DNA of 64,000 bases from Streptomyces brasiliensis (GCF_014647875.1 NZ_BMQA01000001.1:434001-498000), one strand, 5' to 3'; shown: positions 7,269-15,664, counted from the first letter of the stretch. The notes: generated from the sequence alone by a model not told the origin. Made by a program: numbers and translations.

Positions 7269-9487
7269 CCACCGCCCAGGAGACTCGAGGCCGGCGCCGC
7301 GCCGCACCGCCCAAGCGCCCGGTACCCAAGAGCCGTACCAGGACGGTCCGTACGCCCAGCGTGCTCCAGATGGAGGCCGTCGAGTGCGGGGCCGCCTCCC
7401 TCGCCATGGTGCTCGGCCATTACGGCCGGTTCGTCCCGCTGGAGGAATTGCGCATCGCGTGCGGTGTCTCCCGCGACGGCTCGCGCGCCAGCAACCTGCT
7501 GAAGGCGGCGCGCAGTTACGGCCTCACCGCCAAGGGCATGCAGATGGACCTGGCCGCCCTCGCCGAGGTGTCGGCACCGGCCATCCTGTTCTGGGAGTTC
7601 AACCACTACGTCGTCTACGACGGCATGGGCCGCCGCTTCGGCCGGCGCGGGGTGTACATCAACGACCCCGCCAAGGGCCGCCGTTTTGTGCCGATGGAGG
7701 AGTTCGACGGCAGCTTCACCGGGGTCGTCCTGGTGCTGGAGCCCGGCGACGGCTTCCACAAGGGCGGGCGCAAGCCGGGCGTCCTCGGCGCGATGCCCGC
7801 CCGGCTGCGCGGCACCGCCGGCACGATACCCGCCGCGGTGCTGGCCAGCCTGCTGCTGGTGGCGGTCGGGGCCGCGGTGCCCGCGCTCAGCCGCACCTAC
7901 ATCGACATGTTCCTCATCGGCGGCCAGACCTCGCTGCTGGGCGTGCTGTTCGCGTCGATGGGCACCTGTGTGCTGCTCACGCTGGTGCTGACCTGGCTCC
8001 AGCAGGCCAATCTCCTGCACGGCCGCATCATCTCCTCCACCCTCTCCAGCGCCCGCTTCCTGCGTCATCTGCTGCGGCTGCCGGTGACGTTCTTCGCCCA
8101 GCGCAGCCCGGCCGACCTCGTGCAGCGCCTCCAGTCCAACGACCAGGTCGCCGAGACCCTGGCCCGGGACCTGGCGGCGGCGGGCGTGGACGCGGTCGTG
8201 GTGGTGCTGTACGCGGTGCTGCTCTACACATACGACCCGCAGCTCACCTTCGTCGGCATCGGCGTGGCGCTGCTCAACATCGTGGCCATGCGGCTCGTCG
8301 TACGGATGCGGGCCACCCGTACGGCGAAGCTGCGCGCGGACACGGCGCGGCTCACCAACACGGCCTACACCGGACTGCAGTTGATCGAGACGATGAAGGC
8401 GACCGGTGGCGAGGACGGCTACTTCCGCCGGTGGGCCGGGCAGCACGCGAGCACGCTGGAGGAGCAGCAGCGGCTCGGGGTGCCGAGCGCCTGGCTCGGC
8501 GTGGTCGCACCGGCCCTCGCCACCCTGAACAGCGCGCTGATCCTGTGGATCGGCGGCATGCGCGCGGTGGAGGGGCACATCTCCGTCGGCCTCCTGGTCG
8601 CCTTCCAGGCCCTGGTGACCCGCTTCACCGCACCGCTCACCCGGCTCAACGGCGTGGCGGGCCGCATCCAGGACTTCGCGGCCGACGTGGCCCGTCTCAA
8701 GGACGTCGAGAACTTCCAGGCCGACCCGCTGTACGCCCGCCCCGGCGCGGGTGATTCGACCCGCCGGCTGCACGGCCACGTCGAGCTGGAGAACATCTCC
8801 TTCGGCTACAGCCCGCTGGACAAGCCGCTGCTCACCGGGTTCGACCTGACCGTCGGCCCGGGACAGCAGGTGGCGCTGGTGGGCGGCTCCGGCAGCGGCA
8901 AGTCGACGGTGTCCCGGCTCATTTCCGGCCTGTACGCCCCCTGGGAGGGAGTGATCCGCATCGACGGGCAACGGCTGGAGGACATTCCGCGCGGTTCGCT
9001 CGCGGCCTCGGTGTCCTTCGTCGACCAGGACGTGTTCCTGTTCGAGGGCTCGGTGCGCGACAACGTGGCGCTGTGGGACCCGTCGATCCCGGACGACGCC
9101 GTGGTGGAGGCGCTGCGGGACGCGGCCCTGTACGACGTGGTGATGCGCCGGCCCGGCGGCATCCACAGCGAGGTCGAGCAGGACGGCCGCAACTTCTCCG
9201 GCGGGCAGCGTCAACGCCTGGAGATCGCACGGGCGTTGGTGCGCCGGCCGAGCATCCTCGTCCTGGACGAGGTGACCAGCGCGCTCGACGCGGAGACCGA
9301 GCTGGTCGTCATGGACAATCTGCGCCGGCGCGGCTGCGCCTGCGTGGTGATCGCCCACCGGCTGAGCACCGTGCGCGACAGCGACGAGATCGTCGTGCTC
9401 CAGCACGGCACGATCGTGGAGCGCGGGCGGCACGACGAGCTGGTGGCGCGCGGCGGTGCGTATACCGCGCTGGTCAGGGAGCGGTGA
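7265..9487 (+). CDS. NHLM-type ABC transporter with N-terminal C39 peptidase and ATP-binding domain
   Basis: The protein has 740 aa and starts at GTG 7265, overlapping the HlyD stop. The C39 peptidase (residues ~30-160) has its catalytic Cys in MEAVECGAASLAMV, His in FNHYVVYDG and Asp in INDPAKG. Six membrane helices follow (~180-460). The nucleotide-binding domain (~495-735) has Walker A GGSGSGKST, signature FSGGQRQRLEIA and Walker B ILVLDEVTSALD. Proteins of this class (PCATs) cut after the GG of the leader in the cytosol and export the core. The peptide at 6139 has exactly such a GG site. All catalytic residues are intact, so the protein should be active. Confidence 0.95.
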   Translation: MTTAQETRGRRRAAPPKRPVPKSRTRTVRTPSVLQMEAVECGAASLAMVLGHYGRFVPLEELRIACGVSRDGSRASNLLKAARSYGLTAKGMQMDLAALAEVSAPAILFWEFNHYVVYDGMGRRFGRRGVYINDPAKGRRFVPMEEFDGSFTGVVLVLEPGDGFHKGGRKPGVLGAMPARLRGTAGTIPAAVLASLLLVAVGAAVPALSRTYIDMFLIGGQTSLLGVLFASMGTCVLLTLVLTWLQQANLLHGRIISSTLSSARFLRHLLRLPVTFFAQRSPADLVQRLQSNDQVAETLARDLAAAGVDAVVVVLYAVLLYTYDPQLTFVGIGVALLNIVAMRLVVRMRATRTAKLRADTARLTNTAYTGLQLIETMKATGGEDGYFRRWAGQHASTLEEQQRLGVPSAWLGVVAPALATLNSALILWIGGMRAVEGHISVGLLVAFQALVTRFTAPLTRLNGVAGRIQDFAADVARLKDVENFQADPLYARPGAGDSTRRLHGHVELENISFGYSPLDKPLLTGFDLTVGPGQQVALVGGSGSGKSTVSRLISGLYAPWEGVIRIDGQRLEDIPRGSLAASVSFVDQDVFLFEGSVRDNVALWDPSIPDDAVVEALRDAALYDVVMRRPGGIHSEVEQDGRNFSGGQRQRLEIARALVRRPSILVLDEVTSALDAETELVVMDNLRRRGCACVVIAHRLSTVRDSDEIVVLQHGTIVERGRHDELVARGGAYTALVRER

Positions 9488-9488
9488 G

Positions 9489-12341
9489 ATGACCTCCGTG
9501 CACGAAGGCGATCTGGTCCTCGGCGCGCTCGGCGCGCTGGGCACGCCGGTCGACTGCAGCGGCTTCAACCGCCTCGACCTGGAAGGCCCGCAGGTGCTGT
9601 GGCTGGTCGCGGCGGGCGCCCTGGACCTGTTCGCGGTGGACGCCGTCCAGCAGGGCCACTGGCACCACCTGGGCCGGCTCGAGGCGGGCGCCCTGCTGCT
9701 CGGCCCGGTCGCCGGGCCCCAGCACACCCTGGTGGCGCGCCCGTTGCGCGACTGTGTCGTGCGCCGGATCGGCCTGCGCGAGCTGTACCAGCCGCCGGAC
9801 ACCCAGACGTGGTCGTACGACGAGTACGGCAACCCGCAGTACGTACCGCCGACGACGAGCCCGCTGGAGTACGCCCTGGCTCTCGGAGTGGGCCGCGGCC
9901 TGTCGGTCCTCTTCCAGGCACCCATGGCGACCGAGCGCGAGGCCGAAGGTGGGGGTGCCCCCGTGCGAGCGTATTCGAGCATGGGGGACGACGACGACGT
10001 GTTCTGGATGCAGGTGCCGCCGGGCAGTGTGCAGTACGGCTCCCTGTACGGCGCCGAGGCCGCCGCCGACCTGCTGATGGACCCGGCGCTGTGGCAGAGC
10101 GTGGTCGACCAGCAGTACCGGCTGCTGACCACCCTCGACCGCTGGATCGAGCAGCTGGAGCACACCCACGAGACGCGCACGGCCGCCGGGATCAAGGCCG
10201 GTGAGGCGGTTCGCGCCCAGGCCGACCGGACGCTCCTCGCCTCCATCGGGAAGGCGTCGGCGAAGCGCACCACTGCCGCCGACGCCGATGCCACGTACGC
10301 CGCCTGCAAGCTGGTCGCCCGGACCGCTGGGATCACCCTCGCCGAACCGGCGCAGAGCGGCACCGAAAGCGAGCGCCTCGACCCCGTCGAGCGGGTCGCC
10401 CTGGCGTCCCGGGTGCGGACCAGGGCGGTCCGGCTGAACGGCGCCTGGTGGCGGGACGACGTCGGCCCGCTGGTCGGGCACCGGGCGCTGTCGGGGGCGC
10501 CCGTCGCGCTGCTGTGGCGGCGCGGCGGCTATATGGCCGTCCATCCGGCGACCGGCCGGGAGACGCCGATCGAGAAGGCGAACGCGGAGGAGTTCGAACC
10601 GCGCGCGGTGATGTTCTACCGCCCGCTCCCCGACCGGCAGCTGGGCCCGCTGGGCCTGCTGCGGTTCAGCATGCACGGCACCCGCGGCGATCTGACCGGC
10701 CTGCTGCTCGCCGGTCTGGTGACGGTGGCGATCGGCGCGCTGGTGCCGGTCGCGACGGGCAAGGTGCTCGGCGAGTACGTGCCGAAGGCCCAGACGGGTC
10801 TCATCGTGCAGGTCTGTCTGGCGGTGATGGTCAGCGGTGTCGTGGCGGCCGCGTTCATGCTGCTCGAGAACCTCACGATGCTGCGCCTGGAGGGCCGGGT
10901 CGAGGCGACGCTGCAACCGGCCGTCTGGGACCGGCTGTTGCGCCTGCCGACGAAGTTCTTCACCGAGCGCTCGACCGGTGAGCTGGCGAGCGCGGCCATG
11001 GGCATCAGCGCGATCCGGCGGCTGCTGGCGGGCGTCGGCCCGGTGGTCGCGCAGTCGGTGACGGTCGGCGCGATGAACCTGGTCCTGCTGTTCTGGTTCA
11101 GTGCGTCGATGGCGCTCGCGGCGATCGGCATGCTCGTGGTCATCGCCGCCGTGTTCCTGGGCCTCGGCCTGTGGCAGGTGCGCTGGCAGCGGCGGCTCGT
11201 GGTACTCGGCAACAAGCTGAACAACCAGGCGTTCCAGACGCTGCGCGGCCTGCCGAAGCTGCGCGTGGCGGCGGCGGAGAACTACGCGTACGCCGCCTGG
11301 GCGAGCGAGTTCGCGCGCAGCCGCGAGCTCCAGCAGAAGGTGGGCCGCATCAAGAACCTCACCACGGTGATGGGTTCCGTGTATCTGCCGGTGTGCACGC
11401 TGCTGATGTTCATGCTGCTGGCGGGTCCGGCGAAGGGCACGATGTCCGCGGCGGCGTTCCTCACCTTCAACACGTCGGTGACGATGCTGCTCACCTCGGT
11501 CACCCAGCTGACCGGTTCCTTCGTGTCGTTGGTGGCCGCGCTGCCGCTGTTCGAGGAGATCAGGCCGGTCCTGGAGGCGACACCCGAGGTCCGCACCGCG
11601 AGCACCCGGCCCGGCTCGCTGTCGGGGGCCCTGGAGGCCCGCCGGCTGTCCTTCCGCTACGCCGACGACGGCCCGCTCGTCCTGGACGACGTGTCGTTCG
11701 ACGTCCGGCCGGGCGAGTTCGTGGCGATCGTCGGCCCGAGCGGCTGCGGCAAGTCCACGCTGCTCAGGCTGCTGATCGGCTTCGACCGGCCGGTCTCGGG
11801 GAGCGTGCTGTACGACGGGCAGGACCTGGCGGCGCTCGACCAGTCGGCCGTGCGGCGGCAGTGCGGGGTGGTGCTGCAGCACGCGCAGCCGTTCACCGGC
11901 TCGATCCTGGACGTCATCTGCGGCACCGAGCCCTACACGCCGGAGGAGGCGATGGCGGCGGCCGAGATGGCGGGGCTCGCGGAGGACATCAAGCGGATGC
12001 CGATGGGCCTGCACACGATCGTCTCGGGGAGCGGTGCGGTCTCGGGCGGGCAGCGGCAGCGGCTGATGATCGCCCAGGCGCTGATCCGCCGCCCGCGCAT
12101 CCTCTTCTTCGACGAGGCGACCAGCGCCCTGGACAACGACACCCAGCGCACGGTCATCGAGAGCACGCGCAAGCTCAACGCCACGCGCGTCGTCATCGCG
12201 CACCGGCTGTCGACGGTCCTGGACGCCGACCGCGTCATCGTGATGGAGGACGGCAAGATCGCCCAGCAGGGGCCGCCCGCACAATTGCTCGCCGACACCG
12301 GCGGGCGGCTGCACGAGCTGGTGCGGCGGCAGCTGGCGTGA
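9489..12341 (+). CDS. NHLM-type ABC transporter ATP-binding protein (second exporter subunit, long N-terminal domain)
   Basis: The protein has 950 aa and starts at ATG 9489, one base after the preceding stop. The first ~400 residues lack the C39 protease and form the long N-terminal region typical of the second NHLM ABC protein, of unknown function. Membrane helices occupy ~415-690 and the ATPase domain ~705-945, with Walker A GPSGCGKST, signature VSGGQRQRLMIA and Walker B ILFFDEATSALD. It probably forms a heterodimer with the C39 ABC protein. An oddity is an in-frame palindromic repeat at 9948-9988 that encodes a Gly/Pro/Ser-rich insertion at residues ~153-167. The gene is convergent with 12346, with only four bases between. 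Confidence 0.93.
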   Translation: MTSVHEGDLVLGALGALGTPVDCSGFNRLDLEGPQVLWLVAAGALDLFAVDAVQQGHWHHLGRLEAGALLLGPVAGPQHTLVARPLRDCVVRRIGLRELYQPPDTQTWSYDEYGNPQYVPPTTSPLEYALALGVGRGLSVLFQAPMATEREAEGGGAPVRAYSSMGDDDDVFWMQVPPGSVQYGSLYGAEAAADLLMDPALWQSVVDQQYRLLTTLDRWIEQLEHTHETRTAAGIKAGEAVRAQADRTLLASIGKASAKRTTAADADATYAACKLVARTAGITLAEPAQSGTESERLDPVERVALASRVRTRAVRLNGAWWRDDVGPLVGHRALSGAPVALLWRRGGYMAVHPATGRETPIEKANAEEFEPRAVMFYRPLPDRQLGPLGLLRFSMHGTRGDLTGLLLAGLVTVAIGALVPVATGKVLGEYVPKAQTGLIVQVCLAVMVSGVVAAAFMLLENLTMLRLEGRVEATLQPAVWDRLLRLPTKFFTERSTGELASAAMGISAIRRLLAGVGPVVAQSVTVGAMNLVLLFWFSASMALAAIGMLVVIAAVFLGLGLWQVRWQRRLVVLGNKLNNQAFQTLRGLPKLRVAAAENYAYAAWASEFARSRELQQKVGRIKNLTTVMGSVYLPVCTLLMFMLLAGPAKGTMSAAAFLTFNTSVTMLLTSVTQLTGSFVSLVAALPLFEEIRPVLEATPEVRTASTRPGSLSGALEARRLSFRYADDGPLVLDDVSFDVRPGEFVAIVGPSGCGKSTLLRLLIGFDRPVSGSVLYDGQDLAALDQSAVRRQCGVVLQHAQPFTGSILDVICGTEPYTPEEAMAAAEMAGLAEDIKRMPMGLHTIVSGSGAVSGGQRQRLMIAQALIRRPRILFFDEATSALDNDTQRTVIESTRKLNATRVVIAHRLSTVLDADRVIVMEDGKIAQQGPPAQLLADTGGRLHELVRRQLA
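9948..9988. repeat. Streptomyces-type palindromic repeat inserted in a coding sequence
   Basis: The stretch GGTGGGGGTGCCCCCGTGCG and its continuation CGAGCATGGGGGAC form an imperfect palindrome. It is related to the repeat at 54634-54678: shared blocks are GGGGGT, CCCCC, CGAGCG, CGAG and TGGGGGA. It preserves the frame of the ABC gene, adding a low-complexity loop. Confidence 0.7.
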
Positions 12342-12345
12342 CGGT

Positions 12346-12873
12346 TCAGTCGAGGCCGGGGACGGGCGCGCCGGAGGGGACGCCGGCCTCGAGGTAGCCG
12401 TCGTAGAACTCCTTCCAGGGCGCGCTCGGCCCGGCGTGCGCCCCCTCGAAGCGCTCGCCGTGGACCTTCACGTCCAGGGCGGCGAGGCACACCTCCCAGC
12501 CGGCGCCGTTGCGCGCGGCCGTGTCCTCGGCGGCGAGGACGTTGGTGAGGGTGAACCGGGTGCGCGCCTCGTCCAACTCCTCCAGATCGAAGCGCAGTTC
12601 GTCGCCGCCCCAGTCGAAGGACAGATGCCGGGGCGGGTCGACGGCGAGGACCTGGCCCGTGGACTCGGGCATGTTCGGGTCGCCGCTGAACCTGATCGTG
12701 CCGCCGGGGCGCAGCTCCATCTCGGCACGGGAGGGGAACCACTGGGCGAGTTCGCCGGGATTGGTCACGAAGTGCCAGACGCGGTCGATCGGGTGGTCGT
12801 AGGTGCGGCTGAAGCGGACGGCGGGGCGGCCGTCGCCCAAGGTCAGGTAGGTACCGGTGAGTTCGGCGGACAT
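12346..12873 (-). CDS. SRPBCC (AHSA1/START-like) domain protein
   Basis: The protein has 175 aa. The sequence FSRTYDHPIDRVWHFVTNPGELAQWFPSRAEMELRPGGTIRF is the beginning of an Activator-of-Hsp90-ATPase-1-like (AHSA1/SRPBCC) domain, which covers residues ~15-145. The fold makes a hydrophobic ligand cavity; the ligand is unknown. It lies 6 bp downstream of an ArsR-type repressor gene and is almost certainly co-transcribed with it. ArsR-SRPBCC pairs are a very common actinobacterial arrangement. The two are physically next to, but convergent with, the bacteriocin-export operon, so no functional link is implied. Confidence 0.9.
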   Translation of the reverse strand: MSAELTGTYLTLGDGRPAVRFSRTYDHPIDRVWHFVTNPGELAQWFPSRAEMELRPGGTIRFSGDPNMPESTGQVLAVDPPRHLSFDWGGDELRFDLEELDEARTRFTLTNVLAAEDTAARNGAGWEVCLAALDVKVHGERFEGAHAGPSAPWKEFYDGYLEAGVPSGAPVPGLD

Positions 12874-12879
12874 GGTGGC

Positions 12880-13224
12880 TCAGTCCTTCGGGGTGGAGGG
12901 TTCGGTGCTGTCGTCCGGCGCCTCGTCGAGGCGGCGCCCCAGCGCGTCCAGGCTGCGGTTCCACAGTCTGCGGTAGGGGGCGAGCCAGGCGTCGAGGGCG
13001 GCGATCGGCGCCGGGTCGAGGGCGTACACCCGGCGTTGCGCGTCCTGTCGTACGCGCACGATGCCCGCCTCCCGCAGCACCTTCAGATGCTTGGAGGCGC
13101 TCGGCTGGCTCAGCCCGCACGCCTCGGCGATCTCCCCGACGGGCCGGGACCGCTCCAGGAGCAGGGCGACGACGGCCCGTCGGTGGGGGTCGGCGAGGGC
13201 GGTCCAGAGCGCGGAGTCGGACAT
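12880..13224 (-). CDS. ArsR family winged-helix transcriptional regulator
   Basis: The protein has 114 aa and starts at ATG 13224. It is a winged-helix DNA-binding protein: WTALADPHRRAVVALLLERSRPVGEIAEACGLSQPSASKHLKVLREAGIVRVRQDAQRRVYAL is the ArsR/SmtB HTH and wing. No CxC or other metal-binding cysteine pattern is present (only one Cys, in the HTH), so it is unlikely to be a metal sensor. It is the first gene of a two-gene operon with the SRPBCC protein and probably represses it, possibly through the ATATGCC direct repeat just upstream. Confidence 0.92.
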   Translation of the reverse strand: MSDSALWTALADPHRRAVVALLLERSRPVGEIAEACGLSQPSASKHLKVLREAGIVRVRQDAQRRVYALDPAPIAALDAWLAPYRRLWNRSLDALGRRLDEAPDDSTEPSTPKD

Positions 13225-13231
13225 GAGTTCA

Positions 13232-13254
13232 ATATGCCTCGACGGTTATATGCC
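13232..13254 (-). promoter_or_regulatory. Candidate ArsR operator (ATATGCC direct repeat)
   Basis: ATATGCC occurs at 13232-13238 and 13248-13254, 16 bp apart. It begins eight bases upstream of the ArsR start codon in an unusually AT-rich patch that also contains CAATAT/ATATTG half sites. The position suits autorepression; no binding evidence is available. Confidence 0.4.
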
Positions 13255-13298
13255 CGTCAAGGAATATTGGAATTCGCTGAGACTCTAGCCACCCCGCT

Positions 13299-13358
13299 AG
13301 CGAAACGTTGCCGTTTCGCTCACTGGGGTCTAGGCTCATGTGTACGAAACAGTTTCGT
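13299..13358 (+). promoter_or_regulatory. MFS exporter promoter with two TetR-type operators
   Basis: Operator 1 is AGCGAAACG (13299-13307), TTGC, CGTTTCGCT (13312-13320). Operator 2 is ACGAAAC-A-GTTTCGT (13344-13358). A good promoter lies within them: -35 TTGCCG at 13308-13313, a 17-bp spacer, and -10 TAGGCT at 13331-13336. Operator 1 covers the -35 and operator 2 the expected start point. The repressor is not obviously adjacent, since the neighbour is an ArsR protein and the half-sites look TetR-like. Confidence 0.7.
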
Positions 13359-13422
13359 TTATGGTTCCTTTGCCGTGAGCCGTGGACCTCGAACCCGAAC
13401 GACTTCCCCGGAGTGGTTCCCG

Positions 13423-14925
13423 ATGCCCCAGAAGACCCTGACCGACGGCGCCGTGACGCGCGCCGAGGAGGCGCCGCCGGCCGCCTCGCCCCGGCGGTGG
13501 TGGATCCTCGCGATCGTCGCCGTCGCCCAGCTGATGGTCGTGCTCGACGCCACGATCGTGAACATCGCCCTGCCGTCGGCGCAGGCCGACCTCGGCTTCT
13601 CCGACGGCAACCGGCAGTGGATCGTCACGGCGTACGCGCTCGCCTTCGCCTCCCTGCTGCTGCTCGGCGGTCGTATCGCCGACCTCTTCGGCCGCAAGCC
13701 GGCCTTCCTCGTCGGCGTGGTCGGATTCGCCGTCGCGTCGGCGCTCGGCGGTGCCGCGACCGGCTTCGGGATGCTGGTCACCGCGCGCGCCCTGCAGGGT
13801 GCCTTCGGCGCACTTCTCGCACCGGCCGCGCTGTCGCTGCTCAACACGACGTTCACCGACGCCCGGGAGAGGGCCCGCGCGTTCAGCGTCTACGGCGCCA
13901 TCGCGGGCGCCGGCGGTGCGGTGGGCCTGCTGCTCGGCGGTCTGCTGACGGACGCGCTCGACTGGCGCTGGACGCTGTACGTCAACGTGGCCATCGCGGT
14001 CGTCGCCTTCGCCGGCGGCTGGGTCCTGCTGTCCAACCACCGCGACGCGGCCGGCGCCAAGCTGGACGTGCCGGGCACCGTCCTGGTCGCCTCCGGTCTG
14101 TTCACCCTCGTCTACGGCTTCTCCAACGCCGAGACACACGACTGGAGTTCACCGCTGACCTGGGGCTTCCTGCTCGCGGGCGGGCTGCTGCTGGCGGCCT
14201 TCGCCTGGTGGCAGACCCGGGCCGCGCACCCGCTGCTGCCGCTGCGCATCCTGCTGGACCGCGACCGGGCGGCCTCGTTCCTCGCCGTGCTGATCACCGG
14301 CGCCGGTATGTTCGGCGTGTTCCTCTTCCTCACCTACTACCTGCAGCTCAACCTCGGTTTCAGTCCGACGAAGACGGGTGCGGCGTTCCTGCCGATGGTC
14401 GGCGCCCTGATGGTCACCGCACAGCTCGGCACCACGGTCCTGCTGCCCCGTATCGGCCCGAAGGTCGTCATCCCGCTGGGCTTCGCCGTCGCCATGGTGG
14501 GCATGGCCTGGCTGACCGGCATCGGCGTCGGCTCCGACTACGTCACCGCGGTCCTGCCTCAGCTGATCGTGACCGGTGTCGGTCTCGGCCTGGTGATGCC
14601 GCCCGCGATGCAGCTGGCCACCGGCGGGGTCGCCGCCGAGGACGCGGGTGTGGCCTCCGCGACCGTCAACGCCATGCAGCAGGTGGGCGGTTCGGTCGGG
14701 ACAGCCCTGCTGAACACCCTGGCGGCGAGCGCCGCGACGGACTATCTGGCCGGACGGGACGCCACCAGCAAGCTGGTCCAGGCGCAGGCGACCATCGAGA
14801 GCTACACCACCGCCTTCTGGTGGTCGGCGGGCTTCTTCGCGGCGGGCGCGGTCCTCGCGTTCGTGTTCTTCCGCCGCGGGGTGCCCGAGCAGGACGCGGC
14901 CGCCGCGCAGGTCGTCCACATGTGA
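13423..14925 (+). CDS. DHA2 family (EmrB/QacA-like) MFS drug exporter, 14 membrane helices
   Basis: The protein has 500 aa. ATG 13423 follows a GGAG and gives the usual N-terminus before helix 1 (WWILAIVAVAQLMVVLDATIVNIALPSA), which carries the LDATIVNIALP signature of the drug:H+ antiporter-2 family. Helix-rich sequence continues to the end with about 14 segments. A GRIADLFGRKPAFLVG loop 2-3 motif is present, and the C-terminal helix pair ends near residue 485. It is predicted to expel a toxic compound in exchange for protons. Expression is probably substrate-induced through the two palindromic operators upstream (13299-13358). A strong terminator follows at 14971. Confidence 0.94.
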   Translation: MPQKTLTDGAVTRAEEAPPAASPRRWWILAIVAVAQLMVVLDATIVNIALPSAQADLGFSDGNRQWIVTAYALAFASLLLLGGRIADLFGRKPAFLVGVVGFAVASALGGAATGFGMLVTARALQGAFGALLAPAALSLLNTTFTDARERARAFSVYGAIAGAGGAVGLLLGGLLTDALDWRWTLYVNVAIAVVAFAGGWVLLSNHRDAAGAKLDVPGTVLVASGLFTLVYGFSNAETHDWSSPLTWGFLLAGGLLLAAFAWWQTRAAHPLLPLRILLDRDRAASFLAVLITGAGMFGVFLFLTYYLQLNLGFSPTKTGAAFLPMVGALMVTAQLGTTVLLPRIGPKVVIPLGFAVAMVGMAWLTGIGVGSDYVTAVLPQLIVTGVGLGLVMPPAMQLATGGVAAEDAGVASATVNAMQQVGGSVGTALLNTLAASAATDYLAGRDATSKLVQAQATIESYTTAFWWSAGFFAAGAVLAFVFFRRGVPEQDAAAAQVVHM

Positions 14926-14970
14926 TGCCACGAGGGCTCCGCAGGGCCGCTGCCGGGAGCCGACCGGTCC

Positions 14971-15006
14971 GAGGGGCCGCCGTCCACAGGGAGACGGCGG
15001 CCCCTC
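14971..15006 (+). terminator. Hairpin terminator after MFS gene
   Basis: GAGGGGCCGCCGT (14971-14983) and ACGGCGGCCCCTC (14994-15006) form a perfect 13-bp stem with a 10-base loop, 46 bases after the MFS stop and 21 bases before the next start codon. The following gene therefore probably has a promoter overlapping or immediately after this hairpin, or is read through at low level. Confidence 0.78.
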
Positions 15007-15026
15007 TTCGCTGTCATGGTGGCCGT

Positions 15027-15521
15027 ATGCGCAAGTCGTCGGCGGCACTGGGCAGTGCGCTCTTCCTGATCGTCGTCTCCGGTAGCGCGGCCGTCCTGGT
15101 GCCGTGGTGGCTGACCGGCTGGCGGGCCGGTGACTGGTGGCTGCCACTGCGGCTGCTCGGGGTGGTGCCGCTGGCGGCGGGCACCGCGCTGATCCTTGCG
15201 GCGTTCACGCGGTTCGCCCTGCAAGGGCTCGGCACCCCGGCGCCGTTCGCGCCGCCCCGACGGCTGGTGGTCACCGGGCCGTACCGGTACGTCCGCAACC
15301 CGATCTATCTGGCCGTGCTCGCGGTGCTCGGCGGTCAGGGGCTGCTGCTGGCCCGGCCGGTGGTGTTCGGCTACGGCGGCTGCGCGGCCGTGCTGATGTG
15401 GGCGTTCGTGCACTGGTACGAGGAACCGGACCTCACCCGGCGGTTCGGCGCCGACTACGAGCGCTACCGGCGGGCGGTGCCGGGCTGGTGGCCGCGGCGC
15501 ACCCCGTGGGCCGACGCCTGA
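15027..15521 (+). CDS. Isoprenylcysteine carboxyl methyltransferase-like membrane protein
   Basis: The protein has 164 aa and starts at ATG 15027. It has about four hydrophobic helices (SALFLIVVSGSAAVLVPWWL, LLGVVPLAAGTALILAAF and two more). The C-terminal half carries the ICMT/PEMT signature: VTGPYRYVRNPIYLAVL, then YEEPDLTRRFGADYERYRRAVPGWWPR. In this family the segment binds S-adenosylmethionine at the membrane interface. Bacterial homologues methylate small lipids or unknown substrates, and a prenyl-cysteine substrate is unlikely here. It follows the MFS gene in the same direction but is separated by a strong hairpin, so co-regulation is uncertain. Confidence 0.85.
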   Translation: MRKSSAALGSALFLIVVSGSAAVLVPWWLTGWRAGDWWLPLRLLGVVPLAAGTALILAAFTRFALQGLGTPAPFAPPRRLVVTGPYRYVRNPIYLAVLAVLGGQGLLLARPVVFGYGGCAAVLMWAFVHWYEEPDLTRRFGADYERYRRAVPGWWPRRTPWADA

Positions 15522-15540
15522 GACGGTGATTCCGGGAGCC

Positions 15541-15608
15541 GGCAGGGGGCCCCACTCCGCCCTGCCGACCCCCGGTGCGAGATCGCGGGTTCCCGCGGGG
15601 GCTCGCAC
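15541..15608. terminator. Two hairpins between convergent genes
   Basis: GGCAGGG (15541-15547) pairs with CCCTGCC (15560-15566). A second nested hairpin pairs GTGCGAG (15575-15581) with CTCGCAC (15602-15608), with an inner CGCGGG/CCCGCG stem. They lie between the stops of the ICMT-like gene (15521) and the inhibitor gene (15665) and can terminate both. Confidence 0.65.
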
Positions 15609-15664
15609 TCCCCAGCTGCGAGCCTGATCCCGCGAATGCGGCGAACCCGGGCGATCCCGGTCCC

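Noticed and set aside
5814..7307. Minus-strand frame across the bacteriocin peptide and HlyD genes
   Set aside because: It is antisense to genes with good ribosome sites and motifs, and has no domain of its own.
7007..10363. Long open frame of 1118 codons antisense to the NHLM exporters
   Set aside because: It is a GC-skew shadow. The plus-strand frame has all C39 and ABC motifs, and the antisense product is Arg/His/Gln-rich without any domain.
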